From the NCBI GenBank assembly GCA_937974175.1, contig CALJIG010000062.1, forward strand, positions 1 through 64,000: DNA of 64,000 nt. Reading direction: 5' to 3'. The position numbers were made by a program, and so were the translations under genes. Below, piece by piece: positions 26,124-34,933 of this stretch. Under the pieces are notes generated by a model. The model searched no databases. It saw only the letters and a list, made by a program, of their open reading frames with translations, and was not told where the DNA came from. This DNA comes from an uncultured Ignavibacteria bacterium. GTDB taxonomy: Bacteria; Bacteroidota; Ignavibacteria; Tepidaquicellales; Tepidaquicellaceae. Each line of letters begins with the position of its first letter. The first letter of the stretch is position 1.

Positions 26124-28018
26124 TTTTTGAATTTAATTGAAAATTTTGTACCGATATTAACTTCACTCTGTATAGCAATTTCACCGTTCAGGCTTTCGAC
26201 CTGACTTTTAATCATAAATAATCCCATACCTTTTCCTTCTTTTTCCAGATGAAATCTTTTATATAATCCAAATATATCATCCTGATACTTTCCCATATCT
26301 ATTCCTATTCCGTTATCTTCAAAGACCAGATAAATATATTCGTTATCTTCATCTGAAGTTATTTTTATGTATGCATCATTTTCTTTTTTATACTTTATTC
26401 CGTTAGTAATCATATTCAAAAAAATACTATATATGAAACTTTTAATTGAATATATTGAGTATGACTTTTGAAAGTTAGATAGAATTTTTAGTTTTGCTTT
26501 ATATATTGCAACTTTTTCTGCTTCTATAATCTCATCCAGTATATTTTTGAATTCAATTACATTTTTACTTTCGTCTAAATTATTTTTGATATTTAAAATC
26601 TCGTTCATGTCTCTTATTACTTCATCGAGATGTGAGGCGGATTTTTTTATAAGGCCGTTCATTTCCTGTTTAGTATCTTCATCCAGGTTTATATCTTCGA
26701 GTATATTGCTTACTCCTATAATATTGGCAATAGGTGCTCTTAAATTATGTGATACCATATAGGTAAACTGTTCCATGGCTTTATTTCTTTTCAGAAGGTC
26801 ATCTATCATTTTGTCCTTTTCTGCCTGGGCTATGCCAAGCGGCGTAATATCCTGAGTAGTTCCAAGCACTTTCAATAGCTTATTACTATTATCATCGAAT
26901 ATCACATACGCCCTTTCGAAAACATCAAGTATCTTTCCGTTGTTTTGAATGAAGCGATACGCAAATTCCCAGTAAGGCTCGGAGGGGTCAACTGAGCGGA
27001 CATCAATATAATTCAGCATTCTGCTAAGATCTTCCGGATGAACAAATTTTTTCCAGTCGTCAAATGAAATTTTATCATCAGGGAATTCACATCCGAACAT
27101 TTCTTTATAACCGCCGCCTAAAATAATTTCACCTGCTTCGATATCCTTTTCCCAGATGGTTTCAAGAGTTGCTTTAGAGAGATATTCATAACGCCTGTTT
27201 GCATCTTCAAGCTTTATGTAATTATTTTCAATTTCGGTTATATCTATAGCTATACCGTTTACAACGGTATTTCCGTTTTCGAGTCTTGTAGGTACGGCAT
27301 CAAACTTGACTCTTTTTATTTCATCGGTAATATTATTTATATATCTGAATTTAATATTAAGATGAATAAGGTTTGCCACCATTTCGATTAGTTTATTGCT
27401 TACATATTGGGCGTCATCAAAAAAAACGGTAGAGAATAATTTTGTTCTGTCGTCCATTACTTCTTTAATCGGTATTCCCCAGTAATCAAATGCTTTTTTA
27501 CTGGCATAGTTCAGCTTAGGAATGCCTTTTATATCGTATTCAATCTGAAAAATAAATCCTGCTATGGAATCGCTTATTTCTTTAATAAACTTAGTGCTGC
27601 GTATTACACGCTCTTCATGGTCTTTCTTTTCCGAAATATCTTTAGCATAAACAGCCAGACCTATCTCAGAAGGATAGAGGGATACCTCCACCCACTTTCC
27701 CTGAATTTCGAATTCTTCGTGATGAGTTTTCTGTTCGCGGATTGCCTTCTTAAATAAATCAAACATCGGTTTACGGTCTTCACTTAAATTTATGTTGTGA
27801 AAATCTTTACCAATTATCTCGTCATACTCAAGCTTTGCAAGCTTCAGCGCTGCTTTATTTATTAGAAGGACTTCAAGATTTTTACCCAATACAAAGAAAG
27901 GATCAGTCATGCTTTCTATGATGATGTTGACCTTTCTGGTCTGCATTAGGATATCTTCTTCGCCGTTTTTTTGAAAGGAATTACCTGGCCGGCTATCGGT
28001 TGGGATTGGGGTACTCAT
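26120..28018 (-). CDS. PAS-domain sensor histidine kinase
   Basis: A 632-residue kinase without obvious membrane segments, so probably cytoplasmic. Three PAS-like domains occupy about residues 28-130, 145-265 and 280-395 (the last with HPEDLSRMLNYI and DVFERAYVIFDD-type PAC residues). The phospho-accepting His424 is in MVSHNLRAPI. The ATPase domain has NMITNGIKYK (N box), EDNGIGIDMG (G1) and GKGMGLFMIKSQVE (G2). It is coupled by 4 nt to the receiver gene. The signal it senses is unknown. Confidence 0.94.
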   Translation of the reverse strand: MSTPIPTDSRPGNSFQKNGEEDILMQTRKVNIIIESMTDPFFVLGKNLEVLLINKAALKLAKLEYDEIIGKDFHNINLSEDRKPMFDLFKKAIREQKTHHEEFEIQGKWVEVSLYPSEIGLAVYAKDISEKKDHEERVIRSTKFIKEISDSIAGFIFQIEYDIKGIPKLNYASKKAFDYWGIPIKEVMDDRTKLFSTVFFDDAQYVSNKLIEMVANLIHLNIKFRYINNITDEIKRVKFDAVPTRLENGNTVVNGIAIDITEIENNYIKLEDANRRYEYLSKATLETIWEKDIEAGEIILGGGYKEMFGCEFPDDKISFDDWKKFVHPEDLSRMLNYIDVRSVDPSEPYWEFAYRFIQNNGKILDVFERAYVIFDDNSNKLLKVLGTTQDITPLGIAQAEKDKMIDDLLKRNKAMEQFTYMVSHNLRAPIANIIGVSNILEDINLDEDTKQEMNGLIKKSASHLDEVIRDMNEILNIKNNLDESKNVIEFKNILDEIIEAEKVAIYKAKLKILSNFQKSYSIYSIKSFIYSIFLNMITNGIKYKKENDAYIKITSDEDNEYIYLVFEDNGIGIDMGKYQDDIFGLYKRFHLEKEGKGMGLFMIKSQVESLNGEIAIQSEVNIGTKFSIKFKK

Positions 28019-28245
28019 AATATTGGATTAAAATAAATTCAACGCATGACTTTATTTCACCATCTCCGTTTCATACAACGAATTTAAACTCTTACCTTTT
28101 AAATCCGTATATGATATATACCCATTAATATTTTAAATAGATATTCTATTTGAGTGATTGCGCTGTTTACTTCCCTTCTGAATTGAATAACTTCTCTATT
28201 TAAAGTATTTTATTGAACTACAATTAAATTTAAACTCACACTTAT

Positions 28246-29361
28246 ATGAAAATCGGAGTTCCAAAAGAGATAAAGACCAATGAGAACAGAGTTGCGCTTA
28301 CACCAACAGGCGCCGAAGTTTTAAAGAAAAACGGTCATAAAGTTTTTATAGAAAAAAACGCAGGTATGGGCAGCGGATTTACAGATGCGGAATACAAAAA
28401 AGCAGGAGCTACAATTCTCAACACTCCTAAGCAGGTGTATGATACAGCCGATATGATAATGAAAGTAAAAGAACCGATTAAACCTGAATACAACTTAATA
28501 AGAAAAGGACAAACTGTATTTACATATTTTCACTTTGCATCATCGAAGGATTTGACCGTTGCAATGATGAAATCAAAATGTATTGCTATCGCATACGAAA
28601 CCGTTCAGAAAGAAGACAACTCTCTTCCTCTTTTAATTCCGATGAGTGAAGTTGCCGGAAGAATGGCATCGCAGGAAGGCGCAAAATATCTTGAAAGAAC
28701 AATGGGCGGACGCGGTGTTTTACTCGGCGGCGTTCCCGGAGTTGAACCGGGATATGTAGTAGTCCTTGGCGGCGGTATCGTCGGAACAAACGCTGCAAAA
28801 ATTGCTGCAGGCTTCGGCGCAAGAGTTACCATCCTTGATAACAACCTTACAAGACTAAGATACCTTGATGATGTAATGCCTAAGAACATTACAACAATGA
28901 TGAGCAATGTCGGAAACATCCGCGAGTGCGTTCGCAAAGCTGACCTTGTTATCGGCGCAGTTCTTATCGCCGGTGCAAAAGCTCCGCACTTAGTTACAAG
29001 AGACATGCTTAAAATTATGAAACCGGGTGCTGTAGTTGTAGACGTATCTGTTGACCAGGGCGGCTGCATCGAAACATGCAAACCTACTACACATGAAAAT
29101 CCTACCTACGTAGTTGACGGAATAGTTCACTACTGCGTAGCTAATATGCCGGGCGCAGTGCCGTTCACATCGACACTTGCTTTGACAAATGCAACGCTTC
29201 CTTATGCAGTTGAAATTGCAAACAAAGGATACTTAAGAGCATGCAAAGAGAACCAGGAAATTAAGTTAGGACTGAATATGATTGACGGAAAGATAACATA
29301 CAGAGGCGTAGCCGATGCATTCAAATACGATTACACAGATGTAGATGAAGCGCTTGCTTAG
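28246..29361 (+). CDS. ald: Alanine dehydrogenase
   Basis: Converts L-alanine to pyruvate and ammonium with NAD+. The N terminus MKIGVPKEIKTNENRVALTP is diagnostic, FTYFHFASS contains the substrate-binding region, and VLGGGIVGTNAAKIAAGFGA (about 170-190) is the NAD-binding loop. The C-terminal segment NMPGAVPFTSTLALTNATLPY is also typical. At 371 residues it has normal length. A terminator follows at 29411. It is transcribed divergently from the kinase operon. Confidence 0.97.
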   Translation: MKIGVPKEIKTNENRVALTPTGAEVLKKNGHKVFIEKNAGMGSGFTDAEYKKAGATILNTPKQVYDTADMIMKVKEPIKPEYNLIRKGQTVFTYFHFASSKDLTVAMMKSKCIAIAYETVQKEDNSLPLLIPMSEVAGRMASQEGAKYLERTMGGRGVLLGGVPGVEPGYVVVLGGGIVGTNAAKIAAGFGARVTILDNNLTRLRYLDDVMPKNITTMMSNVGNIRECVRKADLVIGAVLIAGAKAPHLVTRDMLKIMKPGAVVVDVSVDQGGCIETCKPTTHENPTYVVDGIVHYCVANMPGAVPFTSTLALTNATLPYAVEIANKGYLRACKENQEIKLGLNMIDGKITYRGVADAFKYDYTDVDEALA

Positions 29362-29410
29362 TTGCTCGTTGTTAGTTATTAGTTAATAGAAAATAAATTT
29401 ATTTTACATA

Positions 29411-29446
29411 TAAAAAGGGCGTCTGCGATATTGGATGCCCTTTTTG
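29411..29446 (+). terminator. Rho-independent terminator of ald
   Basis: A GC-containing stem (AAAAAGGGCGTC with GGATGCCCTTTTT, one G-T pair) followed by T residues, about 50 nt after the ald stop codon. Confidence 0.85.
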
Positions 29447-29784
29447 TTTTAATAGAATTTATTTAAGTGTTGACAATGGTTTTTATTTTTACAATCTTGT
29501 ATCAAATGAGAAACCCTATTCTCACAGCAGGTTATTAAAACTTCCACATACACTTCGTATTTTAAATTCAGGCGAAAACTTTTAAGATAAACCGGTAAGG
29601 GGTTTATTTTGATACATCAATCCTTGTAGTCCAATCAATCATGTGGCACTGATTTATTGAGTCTGCTTCACTTTATATCTATATATAAAATATAAAGAAA
29701 AGCGGGTTTGATATTTATTAAAAATGACTTTATAAATAAGTATCTTTATGCAATAAAACTTATTTATAAATTAAAAATATATTT
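29447..29784. other. Intergenic region with long-range inverted repeat
   Basis: No supported gene. A 20-nt arm at 29498-29517 is nearly complementary to 29598-29616 and encloses about 80 nt, so an RNA from here could fold into a long hairpin. It lies upstream of the T9SS cargo gene at 29785. No known riboswitch or tRNA was recognised. Confidence 0.5.
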
Positions 29785-31071
29785 ATGAAAAAAATCGGAA
29801 TCGTTATTCTTTTATTTTTTGCGTCGCTATGCTCAGCGCAGTTTGTAGTGCAGAATACGCCGGCAACAAATTTTTTGACAAGTATTTCTTCGCCTACCAA
29901 TTCCGTTGCATGGGCGTGCGGAGACTCATTGCAGCTTATCCGCACATCAAACGGCGGAGCGAACTGGGTTAATGCAAGAGGAAATATCCCGGGAATGTTA
30001 AGATTTTTTAATATCTGGGGAGTTGATTCTTTAACGGCTCACGTCTGTGTCTCCGATTATTTTTTCACTATAGGAAGTATTTATAAAACTACAGACGGCG
30101 GAGTAAACTGGACTCGTACTTTTTATCAAGGAGGAAACGGATTTATTAATGCTGTTGCATTTACTACTCCTTTAAACGGATTTGCAATGGGTGATCCAGT
30201 CGGCGGCAGATGGACGTTATTGAAAACTACTAATGGGGGAGCTAACTGGGATTCAACAGGCATGTACCTTCCCTCTTTAAGCGGAGAAGTCGGATTGGAT
30301 AGAAGTCTTTTTTACGAAGGTTCTAAAATCTGGTTTGGTTCACAGTCGGGGAAAATTTACTCATCCACTAACAACGGTTTAAATTGGATTACGACTCAAA
30401 CCGTTATGAGTGGAGTTCAAGCTATTTTTTTCAATGATGCAGCTAGTGGAAAAGGATTAGCGGTAAGTAACTGGTCGCACAATGAATTTACTATGATAAA
30501 AACGTCTAATAGCATCAATTGGTCTGCGATAGATTTAATAAAAAATGAACGCATACCAAGTGTATCAGGATTAATTGGTACTTCAAATTACTGGTTTATA
30601 TATCCCACAAGTATTCTTAAAAGCTCTAACTACGGTTTGAATTGGGATTTGGTATTTAACAATACCTTATCCAGTCTTCATGATATTTGTGTCTCCAGAT
30701 CAGGAACTCTTCCCCGGTCTGTTTATGCATGCAGACATAACGGTTCAATTGTAAAAGGAAACACAGATATATCAAGCGGTATAAATTTAATTTCAAACAA
30801 TATTCCTGAGAGATTTGAGCTTAAACAAAATTATCCAAATCCATTTAACCCAACAACAAAAATTATTTTTAATTTAAGAAATTCCGGAAATATTTCTTTG
30901 AAGGTTTATAATCAGTCGGGGCAACTTATAATAGAATTACTTAATGAATTTAAGACAGCCGGAAGTTATAGTGTAGATTTTAATGGAAAAGATTTACCTA
31001 GCGGAGTTTATTATTATAAAATGGAAAGTGAAATTAATATTGAAACCAAAAAAATGATTTTAATTAAATGA
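29785..31071 (+). CDS. YCF48/BNR-like repeat protein with T9SS sorting domain
   Basis: Secreted 428-residue protein. A signal peptide (LFFASLCSAQ) precedes YCF48/Asp-box-like propeller repeats (LIRTSNGGANWVN, YKTTDGGVNWTRT, LLKTTNGGANWDS, YSSTNNGLNWITT). From about residue 347 comes the T9SS C-terminal domain (NYPNPFNPTTKI ... ETKKMILIK). The propeller probably binds protein or glycan at the cell surface; no enzymatic residues are visible. The stop overlaps the next start by 4 nt, so the following barrel-like protein is coexpressed. Confidence 0.9.
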   Translation: MKKIGIVILLFFASLCSAQFVVQNTPATNFLTSISSPTNSVAWACGDSLQLIRTSNGGANWVNARGNIPGMLRFFNIWGVDSLTAHVCVSDYFFTIGSIYKTTDGGVNWTRTFYQGGNGFINAVAFTTPLNGFAMGDPVGGRWTLLKTTNGGANWDSTGMYLPSLSGEVGLDRSLFYEGSKIWFGSQSGKIYSSTNNGLNWITTQTVMSGVQAIFFNDAASGKGLAVSNWSHNEFTMIKTSNSINWSAIDLIKNERIPSVSGLIGTSNYWFIYPTSILKSSNYGLNWDLVFNNTLSSLHDICVSRSGTLPRSVYACRHNGSIVKGNTDISSGINLISNNIPERFELKQNYPNPFNPTTKIIFNLRNSGNISLKVYNQSGQLIIELLNEFKTAGSYSVDFNGKDLPSGVYYYKMESEINIETKKMILIK

Positions 31072-31601
31072 AAATAATGAAAATAATAGCGATACCTGTA
31101 TTTGTTTTTTTATTTTATTCTCTTAGTTATGCTCAGAGTGAATCCACTTTATTTCCAAATATAAGAAAAGATTCTGTTTACAATACTTCAAAAAAAATTA
31201 AGTTTTCATTTGGTTCGGGATTAGCGGTAAGTGAAAAGTACAATGAACTTGTTATTTCAGCAGAGATATTCAGTACATTTAAAGATAGTTGGGCTATAGG
31301 ACTTGGAATCGATTTTTATAATTCAGAACCATCACCCCATAAAATCACTCCTACAATTAATGCATATGCAGCTTACAATTTTGTACCGAAAAAATTAAAA
31401 TTCATGGAATTTTATTTAGGTGGTGGATTTGAAATATATTCGGGCAATGTGAGAGCACTCGGATTATTTAGAGTGGATATTAATATCAACCCAAATTTTG
31501 CTATTGGTCTTGGCCTTAAACAACCCCTTATTTATTATAACTTGCAAAGTGCATTCGACACTCATATTTATAAGTTAAATTTATCATATAATTTCTTTTA
31601 A
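31068..31601 (+). CDS. Small outer-membrane beta-barrel-like protein
   Basis: A 177-residue exported protein (signal peptide ending SLSYAQ) made of alternating aromatic strands (FSFGSGLAVSEKYNELVISAEIF, FYLGGGFEIYSG, NFAIGLGLKQPLIYYNL) and ending LNLSYNFF with a terminal phenylalanine. This fits a small 8-stranded outer-membrane barrel. Not recognised as a named family. It overlaps the T9SS gene upstream by 4 nt and lies 17 bp before another T9SS gene. Confidence 0.78.
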   Translation: MKIMKIIAIPVFVFLFYSLSYAQSESTLFPNIRKDSVYNTSKKIKFSFGSGLAVSEKYNELVISAEIFSTFKDSWAIGLGIDFYNSEPSPHKITPTINAYAAYNFVPKKLKFMEFYLGGGFEIYSGNVRALGLFRVDININPNFAIGLGLKQPLIYYNLQSAFDTHIYKLNLSYNFF

Positions 31602-31618
31602 ACATAAAATATAAAGCT

Positions 31619-34588
31619 ATGAGAATTAAAATCCCCCTACTATTTGTTTTATTGCTCTTTTTTGTTGCATGCTATGCGCAAGATAAGAGCGATGCAATGT
31701 TAGTAACAGATCATCACAAATATTTAACTTATGAGGCATGGGAGCTTGTAAAACAAGTTCACCCTGAAGCAGTATATTCGGTTATGAATAATAAAGTAGG
31801 AACGGATTGGCAAAATGCGGCCATAAACGGAGGTGTTGAAGATTATAATAATTGGAAAATCGGTAAAATTATTACGGGTGCTTACAGAGAAGATATCCAA
31901 GATATTGTTTACGGCTATACAGGACCTCATGCTCCCGGCCATCCGGAAGATGGTCCATATGTCACCATCACACATTTTTGGGATGCAGATGCATCCGGAG
32001 GTGGTATAGCATATAATTCTGAAATGCATGCTTATCCCTATGCATCCTGGAATTATTATGAAAATTCCTATGTGAAGCTTAATGCATTTTGGAATACAAG
32101 AAAAGCGAGTGGTGCTCCGTATATAGTTTTAGGAGCATTTCTTATTGGGGATTCATGGTTTTGGATAAGAATTACGGCTTTAAATGACGATGGTACGCCA
32201 ACAACTTTAGATGAAGCTTATAAGGATAAAAGGAAATGGAAAGTCACAACCTTCACGAACCCGTTTACAAACCAATGGGAACCCGAAGACCAACCTTACC
32301 CGAATTTGTATGATTTTTTACAAAAAAATACAAATGATCCTCCTTCTCAAGCATGGTGTAATGAAAAACTTGATAATGTTTGCTGGGAAATTGTGGGGAG
32401 AATGTGTCATTTAATTGAAGATGCAGGTGTTCCACCACATGCCCACAATGATGAGCATATTTATGACTCTTATGAAAAGAATTATATGGTGCAGCAAGCT
32501 CATTTTTTGAATTGGAATCATACAAATGCTATAACACAAGCGCAGTCATTGAATCCACCCCAACCACCAATTATGGATTTAATGTCAAAAAATAATCCGC
32601 TACTTTATGCACTTTATACAACTAATCAGATTGCCGATAGATTTGCAAGTGATGGAAGTCTCTCTTCTACTCAACCTGGTGATATTATACCGGGAGATAT
32701 AGCATATGAACATAATGTACCGGATAATTACGCAACTGTAATTCAACCTATTTATGACAGATTGGAAAATGAGAACGTACCATTTAATCCAGGTTCCATA
32801 GTGGATAGTTATTCTCAAAAAGTTGCCGAATATTCTTATGTTTTTTCGATGCGCTCGACAGCTTCATTCTTATGGTATGTTTACCAAAAATTTAATATTC
32901 AAAGCAGTATTCCACCTGTAATATATAATGTTGTAAGTAGTACTCCCGATAATTGTGTTTATCGAGGAGAAACTATAAGGCTTTATTGTCATTCAAATAA
33001 TGCACCTAATATAACTTATAACTGGGAATATGTTCCCTGTGAAGACGATCAGTGTAATGCAAATATTCAGGGAATAACTATAACTCCCCAAGGTAACACA
33101 TTGCTTATTTCAAACTCAAATTACCAAAGTTTAACCTGTAGCAATTGTGACCAGTCTGATTTTGTGCCTTCTGCTTTGTATTACAAAATTAAAGTTACCG
33201 CAACTACACCTAACTGTCCTTCTGTAACATATGAATATCTGTTACCTCAACAAGGTATTGTTCCGGTTGCTATGAGCAGACCCTATGCCGGCTGCCCATA
33301 CGTTTATGTTCAAAACGATTCCGGTCAGTTTATCTCTGACAACAATATTCTTCACAAGTCGGAGTTTGATGAGAATGTCGGCCTCGAAATTTCAGATAAA
33401 TATTTATTGAATGTGAAGCCGGGTGTGTTTGATAATAAAATAAGCATGAACTTATTTGAATCTACACATGATATCAGTACAATAAATTCAATAAAACTAT
33501 TAGCAGTTGACCATCCTGTAGGAACGAAAATAGGTGTTACGGAAAATAATGATATAATAATGTACTTCGATGAAGATGTTGAATCTCCTAAGAATGCAGA
33601 TAGAAATCATATTGAAAACATTACGCAGTATGTGCAATATAATAATCCAAGAGACAATGATACTGTCTCAGGAATCCCGACAGATGATATCTATAATAAC
33701 TTTGATGAAGAGATCATAGGTGGAAGAATTCAGTCAAGCAGAAATAAATTTAACAGACTTGGAAGAAATCTTAACGTAGGAACAGGCGATAGTGTGGCGC
33801 TTATTATGAGAGTTGGGTTAAATGAAAATGTTGATAGACCTCCTACATGGACTCCTGTAGCAAAAAGACCTGCTGGCAATGTAACATTAACTAGCGATGC
33901 AGCAAGCATATCGACTCAGTTCGCAAGAAGAGAAAGTCCGTCACTAATAATTATTCCATTTGGAACTAACACTTCAATTGAGAAGGCTGATATTAGTTGG
34001 GAAAGAGATTTCAGTATGTCCTTTGCGGCAGTGGCAGATGTATTTTACGGCGGCTTTGATGTAACAGAGCTTCCTTTATCAGTAGCTTTAAACTCAGCTA
34101 ACTATGACCTTCTTGAAGATTTACTAAGTGTAGACGGTTACTATGCAACTCTCGATACTTCAGGAATTATTATGTTGCAATTTGATAACGTAGAAAACAC
34201 TTCAGGCATGATAAGAGATTATGTTTTGGTAACAGACGGACAATATGCAGCCGGCACACCGGGTCAAAGACCTGCAAGTATGCCTAAAGGTCTAACGAAA
34301 AATGCTTCTGATAATGTGCTAGGATTTACAAATAAGCTTAATGCAAACTTCCCGAACCCATTTAACCCGACTACAAAAATAAATTACGAGATTAAAAAAG
34401 AAGGATTTGTAAGCTTAAAAATTTATAATGTTGTAGGACAGCTTGTTAAAGAATTAGTCGGCGAGTTTAAAAACGCCGGAAACTATATTGTTGAATTTAA
34501 CGGCAGCCATCTTGCCAGCGGAACTTACTATTACAGAATTGAAGCAAATGATTTTGTAGAAACAAAGAAAATGATATTGATAAAGTAG
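31619..34588 (+). CDS. Large T9SS-secreted protein with phospholipase C/S1-P1 nuclease-like domain
   Basis: A 989-residue secreted protein. After the signal peptide (CYAQ), the first 420 residues resemble the zinc-dependent phospholipase C/S1-P1 nuclease fold: TDHHKYLTYEAWELVK near the mature N terminus, THFWDAD, and WEIVGRMCHLIEDAGVPPHAHND near residues 258-280, which would contribute His/Asp zinc ligands. A cysteine-rich beta region follows (EDDQCNANIQ, CSNCDQ, TPNCPS), then a low-similarity part, and a T9SS domain from about residue 909 (NFPNPFNPTTKI). Substrate unknown. A terminator follows. The same-strand order suggests an operon from 29785. Confidence 0.82.
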   Translation: MRIKIPLLFVLLLFFVACYAQDKSDAMLVTDHHKYLTYEAWELVKQVHPEAVYSVMNNKVGTDWQNAAINGGVEDYNNWKIGKIITGAYREDIQDIVYGYTGPHAPGHPEDGPYVTITHFWDADASGGGIAYNSEMHAYPYASWNYYENSYVKLNAFWNTRKASGAPYIVLGAFLIGDSWFWIRITALNDDGTPTTLDEAYKDKRKWKVTTFTNPFTNQWEPEDQPYPNLYDFLQKNTNDPPSQAWCNEKLDNVCWEIVGRMCHLIEDAGVPPHAHNDEHIYDSYEKNYMVQQAHFLNWNHTNAITQAQSLNPPQPPIMDLMSKNNPLLYALYTTNQIADRFASDGSLSSTQPGDIIPGDIAYEHNVPDNYATVIQPIYDRLENENVPFNPGSIVDSYSQKVAEYSYVFSMRSTASFLWYVYQKFNIQSSIPPVIYNVVSSTPDNCVYRGETIRLYCHSNNAPNITYNWEYVPCEDDQCNANIQGITITPQGNTLLISNSNYQSLTCSNCDQSDFVPSALYYKIKVTATTPNCPSVTYEYLLPQQGIVPVAMSRPYAGCPYVYVQNDSGQFISDNNILHKSEFDENVGLEISDKYLLNVKPGVFDNKISMNLFESTHDISTINSIKLLAVDHPVGTKIGVTENNDIIMYFDEDVESPKNADRNHIENITQYVQYNNPRDNDTVSGIPTDDIYNNFDEEIIGGRIQSSRNKFNRLGRNLNVGTGDSVALIMRVGLNENVDRPPTWTPVAKRPAGNVTLTSDAASISTQFARRESPSLIIIPFGTNTSIEKADISWERDFSMSFAAVADVFYGGFDVTELPLSVALNSANYDLLEDLLSVDGYYATLDTSGIIMLQFDNVENTSGMIRDYVLVTDGQYAAGTPGQRPASMPKGLTKNASDNVLGFTNKLNANFPNPFNPTTKINYEIKKEGFVSLKIYNVVGQLVKELVGEFKNAGNYIVEFNGSHLASGTYYYRIEANDFVETKKMILIK

Positions 34589-34617
34589 CAGATAAAAGTA
34601 ATCAAGGACTGAGTAAA

Positions 34618-34645
34618 TTAAAACGGGGCAAAAAGCCCCGTTTTT
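34618..34645 (+). terminator. Rho-independent terminator
   Basis: A perfect 10-bp stem AAAACGGGGC/GCCCCGTTTT (34620-34629 with 34635-34644) and T tract, 32 nt after the stop of the 31619 gene. Confidence 0.9.
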
Positions 34646-34862
34646 GCTTATAATTCAGGTTACGAAAATTTCACACAAAACGAAACTATCCCGATAAATT
34701 ATTGTTAATTCATTCCTCATAATTTCCACACCTTAAAAAATTTTCAAACTAAATTATTGTTAAAATAACCCAAATATTTTCCCTTAAAAACGAAAAAACT
34801 AATAAATCAACAATTTATTTTGAAAAAATGGATAAAGCGAAACCTTCGGTCTATGAACCCCA
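34646..34862. other. AT-rich spacer between convergent terminators
   Basis: No gene is seen. A 41-nt segment at 34806-34846 matches 34 of 41 positions, without gaps, to 59950-59990 upstream of secG (see findings). Confidence 0.55.
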
Positions 34863-34898
34863 TAAAAAAAGCCGTTAAAGATTTCTCCTTAACGGCTT
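34863..34898 (-). terminator. Rho-independent terminator of BNR/T9SS gene
   Basis: On the minus strand a 10-bp stem AAGCCGTTAA/TTAACGGCTT (34869-34878 with 34889-34898) is followed by seven T residues. It ends the transcript of the gene at 34934. Confidence 0.88.
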
Positions 34899-34933
34899 AA
34901 ATATAGCCTAAAAAGTGCTTTTTTGCTTTGAAA

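Noticed and set aside
28605..29081. 158-codon minus-strand frame inside alanine dehydrogenase
   Set aside because: Antisense shadow of a strongly supported gene; proline/threonine-rich translation without domain features.
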